The position numbers and the translations under genes were made by a program. The notes under the pieces are model-generated. The model ran no database searches. It had not been told where the DNA came from and worked only from the letters and a program-made list of their open reading frames with translations. This document shows positions 61,642 through 64,000 of a stretch of 64,000 nt of DNA, piece after piece. Positions within the stretch are counted from its first letter, which is position 1. Each line of letters begins with the position of its first letter. The stretch is from Marseilla massiliensis (GTDB lineage Bacteria > Bacteroidota > Bacteroidia > Bacteroidales > Bacteroidaceae), in NCBI RefSeq assembly GCF_016899955.1, contig NZ_JACJJL010000004.1:62001-126000 (forward strand). Direction: 5' to 3'.

Positions 61642-61950
61642 ATGCTCCACTTTCTGTCAGTACTGCTCCTGTTCTTGCTGTTCGCGGTGGTCATAGCCAT
61701 CGCCGTAGGGGCCTATCTGCTCAACAAGGGCATACGGATGTTCCGAAAGGCGGCCGACAAAGCCACCGGCAGGCAGACGCACACCGAGGCCGACGGCGGC
61801 CGGCGCGGCAGAGCATCGGGCCGCGGGGGCGGAACGGCGCACACTGCCACGGGCGAGACGATAATAGACACACGCGACAGGGCCACCGCCAACCGGCGGA
61901 TATTCGCCGACGACGAGGGCGAATACGTAGACTTTGAAGAGGAGAAATAA
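61642..61950 (+). CDS. DUF4834 family protein
   Basis: A 102-residue protein: one N-terminal membrane helix (about 4-28), then a basic and Gly/Arg-rich linker and an acidic end (DDEGEYVDFEEEK). This layout and the place after pssA match the Bacteroidales DUF4834 family. Its role in phospholipid synthesis, if any, is unknown. Confidence 0.85.
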   Translation: MLHFLSVLLLFLLFAVVIAIAVGAYLLNKGIRMFRKAADKATGRQTHTEADGGRRGRASGRGGGTAHTATGETIIDTRDRATANRRIFADDEGEYVDFEEEK

Positions 61951-61957
61951 AATGCAG

Positions 61958-61997
61958 AAAGCGGCTTGCACGCCCCCGGGGCGAAGCAAGCCGCTTT
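61958..61997. terminator. Bidirectional intrinsic terminator
   Basis: Perfect 12-bp stem, AAAGCGGCTTGC at 61958-61969 with its complement at 61986-61997. It serves convergent DUF4834 (+) and the argH operon (-). Confidence 0.85.
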
Positions 61998-62024
61998 GCG
62001 TTATAGCACTTGGCTGCGAGACGT

Positions 62025-62612
62025 TCAGTTGCCGACGAAGAGCTGCCCGAAAGCCCCTGTGGTGGAAGCGTGGTAGCGCACCAGCTTGTTGGTGGCGTCG
62101 GTCGACTGCCCGCCGCTCTGTATGAAACCGCCGTTGTTTAGGTCGTAAGTCCTGTTGCAGTTGCGGCAGGTGGCCATCCCGCGGCTGTCGATGGTCAAGA
62201 CGCGGTCAATGATGCCCGTGCCCGTATAGCACACGGGGCACTGCGCGTCGTAGGCATAGAACACGGGCGAGGTGATGTCGGCGTTGCCGTAGCCCACTAT
62301 GAGCCCATTCTGCCTGCCCAGCCGCCGCGTGCGCTGCATGTCGACGGCGTTGGCGATGCTGCTCGACGAGAGCCCCTGGTTGTTTGTGAACTCGAAATAG
62401 GTAGCCCCCGACTCACGCGTCTCCCTGACCAGGCAGAACACACCGGGCGACATGGAGGCCATGGCCGTGGCCAGGGTGCTGTTCTGGTGTACAGAGTTGT
62501 CGAACACAAAGTAGCAGGGCTCGTCGCTAAACTGCTCTTCAGCCTTGCTGCACGAACAGAGCGACACCGCCGCAACCAGCGCGGCAGCCATTGACAAACC
62601 CACGGCCTTCAT
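62025..62612 (-). CDS. Lipoprotein with a four-cysteine (CPVC/CRNC) domain
   Basis: A 195-residue lipoprotein (signal to LCSC, lipidated Cys19 or Cys21). Residues about 30-120 are beta-rich (YFVFDNSVHQNSTLAT). A CPVC near 124-127 and CRNC near 149-152 could bind zinc or iron; the spacing resembles a rubredoxin- or Rieske-like knuckle, but the His ligands of a Rieske centre are absent. Its ATG overlaps the argH stop by four bases (62609-62612), so translation is coupled. Function unknown. Confidence 0.8.
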   Translation of the reverse strand: MKAVGLSMAAALVAAVSLCSCSKAEEQFSDEPCYFVFDNSVHQNSTLATAMASMSPGVFCLVRETRESGATYFEFTNNQGLSSSSIANAVDMQRTRRLGRQNGLIVGYGNADITSPVFYAYDAQCPVCYTGTGIIDRVLTIDSRGMATCRNCNRTYDLNNGGFIQSGGQSTDATNKLVRYHASTTGAFGQLFVGN

Positions 62613-63946
62613 GCCAGCAGGGCCCTTTCCGCCTCCAGCATCCTGTCGAAGTGGAAGCCTTCCATGTTGTCGTCCATCATTGCCCTGATGCAGTCGGTCT
62701 GCAGGTTGCCTATGCTCCCCTCGTGGGTGTGGTGTATGCTCTTGTCGGGAACGAAAGTGCCGGCCTCAATCTCCAGTCCCACCTTCTTGTAGGCGTCGCG
62801 GAAGGGCATGCCTGCGGCGGCCAGGCGGTTGACCTCCTCCACAGAGAACATGGCATCATACATCGGGTTGTCGAGTATGTGCTCGTTCACCTCCATGCGG
62901 TTGATGATGTATGCCGTCATGCCAAGGCAGTCTTTCAGCTCGCCGAAAGCGGGCAGGAACACCTCCTTAATAATCTGAAGGTCACGGAAATAGCCCACCG
63001 GCAGGTTGTTCATAATGAGCGTTATCTGCTGCGGCAGGGCCTGCAGCTTATTGCTCTTGGCGCGTATCAGCTCAAACACGTCGGGGTTTTTCTTGTGCGG
63101 CATGATGGAGCTGCCGGTGGTGCACTCCTTGGGCAGGCGCACGAAAGAGAAATTCTGGCTGTTGAAAAGGCAGGCGTCGAAAGCCAGCTTCGCCAGCGTC
63201 CCGGCGATGGAAGCCATGGCAAAGGCCACGTTGCGCTCCATCTTGCCGCGCCCCATCTGCGCATACACCACGTTGTAGTCCATGGAGTCGAACCCCAGCA
63301 GCCGCGTGGTCATGGTGCGGTTGAGCGGGAACGACGAACCGTAACCGGCTGCAGAGCCGAGCGGGTTGCGGTTGGTCATGCGGTAAGCGGCCTGGAGGAA
63401 GAGCATGTCGTCGGCCAGGCTCTCGGCGTAAGCGCCGAACCAAAGGCCGAAAGAGCTCGGCATGGCCACCTGCAGATGGGTGTATCCCGGCATGAGCACG
63501 CCCTTGTAGCGCTCGCTCTTGGCCAGCAGCTCATCGAAAAGGGCCTTCATGCCGTTGGCGATGTCCATCAGCTCATGCCTCGTGAACAGCTTAAGGTCTA
63601 CCAGCACCTGGTCGTTGCGCGAGCGCCCGCTGTGTATCTTCTTGCCCATGTCGCCCAGACGGCGCGTCAGCATCAGCTCCACCTGCGAGTGAACGTCCTC
63701 AACCCCGTCTTCAATCACGAAGCCGCCGTCGTCGCACAACTTGTATATGGCCTTAAGCTCAGCCAGCAGGCAGCGCAGCTCATCGGCCGAAAGCAACCCT
63801 ATGCTCTCAAGCATCGTTATGTGGGCCATGGAGCCCAGCACATCATATTTGGCGAGATAAAGGTCGAGTTCACGGTCGCGCCCGACGGTGAATCGCTCGA
63901 TTTCCTTGTTAATCTCGAAGTCTTTTTCCCAAAGTTTGTTTGACAT
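62609..63946 (-). CDS. argH: Argininosuccinate lyase
   Basis: Last step of arginine synthesis: splits argininosuccinate into arginine and fumarate. The 445-residue protein has the fumarase-superfamily signature GSSIMPHKKNPD near residue 277 (mobile catalytic Ser loop), HSGRSRNDQV near 105-114, and MPGYTHLQVAMPS near 151-163. It is first in a unit with the overlapping lipoprotein gene. Upstream sequence to the window end shows no other gene. Confidence 0.96.
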   Translation of the reverse strand: MSNKLWEKDFEINKEIERFTVGRDRELDLYLAKYDVLGSMAHITMLESIGLLSADELRCLLAELKAIYKLCDDGGFVIEDGVEDVHSQVELMLTRRLGDMGKKIHSGRSRNDQVLVDLKLFTRHELMDIANGMKALFDELLAKSERYKGVLMPGYTHLQVAMPSSFGLWFGAYAESLADDMLFLQAAYRMTNRNPLGSAAGYGSSFPLNRTMTTRLLGFDSMDYNVVYAQMGRGKMERNVAFAMASIAGTLAKLAFDACLFNSQNFSFVRLPKECTTGSSIMPHKKNPDVFELIRAKSNKLQALPQQITLIMNNLPVGYFRDLQIIKEVFLPAFGELKDCLGMTAYIINRMEVNEHILDNPMYDAMFSVEEVNRLAAAGMPFRDAYKKVGLEIEAGTFVPDKSIHHTHEGSIGNLQTDCIRAMMDDNMEGFHFDRMLEAERALLA

Positions 63947-64000
63947 TTTTGGTTGGTTATTGTTTCGGTATACAGCATTCTATACCATCAAGCGCCGCCA

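Overview
The window is chromosomal DNA from a member of the order Bacteroidales, by eye about 55-60% G+C (not computed). Three things support this. The promoters are of the Bacteroidota type, with a -7 box TAnnTTTG and, in the best cases, a -33 TTTG 19-20 bp upstream. Shine-Dalgarno sequences are scarce. The gene families are also typical: PorX/PorW, DUF4834, DUF1599, a Wzi-type outer-membrane protein, a TonB receptor with an N-terminal carboxypeptidase-like domain, and a surface lipoprotein whose lipidated Cys is followed by KDYDDD. A Muribaculaceae- or Prevotella-like gut bacterium is plausible, but the family cannot be fixed from this sequence.

Layout. 0.2-2.4 kb: an rRNA/tRNA methyltransferase, a RibD-C/DHFR-fold reductase and a small conserved protein. 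2.5-5.9 kb: a 1120-residue Cas4-like nuclease/SF1B helicase. 6.2-12.8 kb: an RND tripartite efflux operon ending in an lpxA-type acyltransferase. 13-14.4 kb: cca. 16.3-20.3 kb: DUF1599, an in-frame DoxX-like/triosephosphate isomerase fusion, a SPOR protein and folE. 20.5-25.9 kb: tadA, yraN-birA-pyrH, an MBL hydrolase, a lipoprotein and a Wzi-family protein. 26.5-27.7 kb: tRNA-Pro and a GT2 glycosyltransferase. 28-32 kb: a TonB receptor and a secreted phosphatase. 33-36 kb: a pectin-type GH28 and an SGNH/sialate O-acetylesterase. 36-38.7 kb: an AmmeMemoRadiSam radical-SAM enzyme and a MEMO1-AMMECR1 fusion with an apparent lipoprotein signal. 39.3-43.7 kb: a probable invertible promoter before a 1087-residue surface lipoprotein, then a small lipoprotein. 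44-51 kb: a tight operon of aroA, a metal ABC permease, porW, porX and tsaE. 51-54.3 kb: McrBC. 55-59.5 kb: dnaE-trxA and a small acidic protein. 59.7-62 kb: psd, pssA and DUF4834. 62-64 kb: argH and a small lipoprotein.

Two items stand out. First, eight intergenic gaps carry three or four copies of a core close to (A/T/G)ACGG(G/C)(C/A)C, placed exactly 22 bp apart in all 22 measurable intervals (30 cores in total). A ninth gap carries a palindromic relative of the core. The arrays are never inside genes, some fold into long hairpins, and two share flanking sequence. I do not recognise this element family. Second, a perfect 16-bp inverted repeat (39304-39319 and 39641-39656) brackets a strong promoter that now points away from the large surface-lipoprotein gene. 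Inverting the segment would put that promoter about 90 nt upstream of the start codon. This is the architecture of a Bacteroidales phase-variation switch in the OFF state.

The window is otherwise core metabolism and envelope biology: lipid A, efflux, phospholipid head groups, type IX secretion-linked signalling, glycan and phosphate-ester scavenging. The one clear defence locus is McrBC. No insertion sequence, CRISPR array, integrase or prophage was seen.
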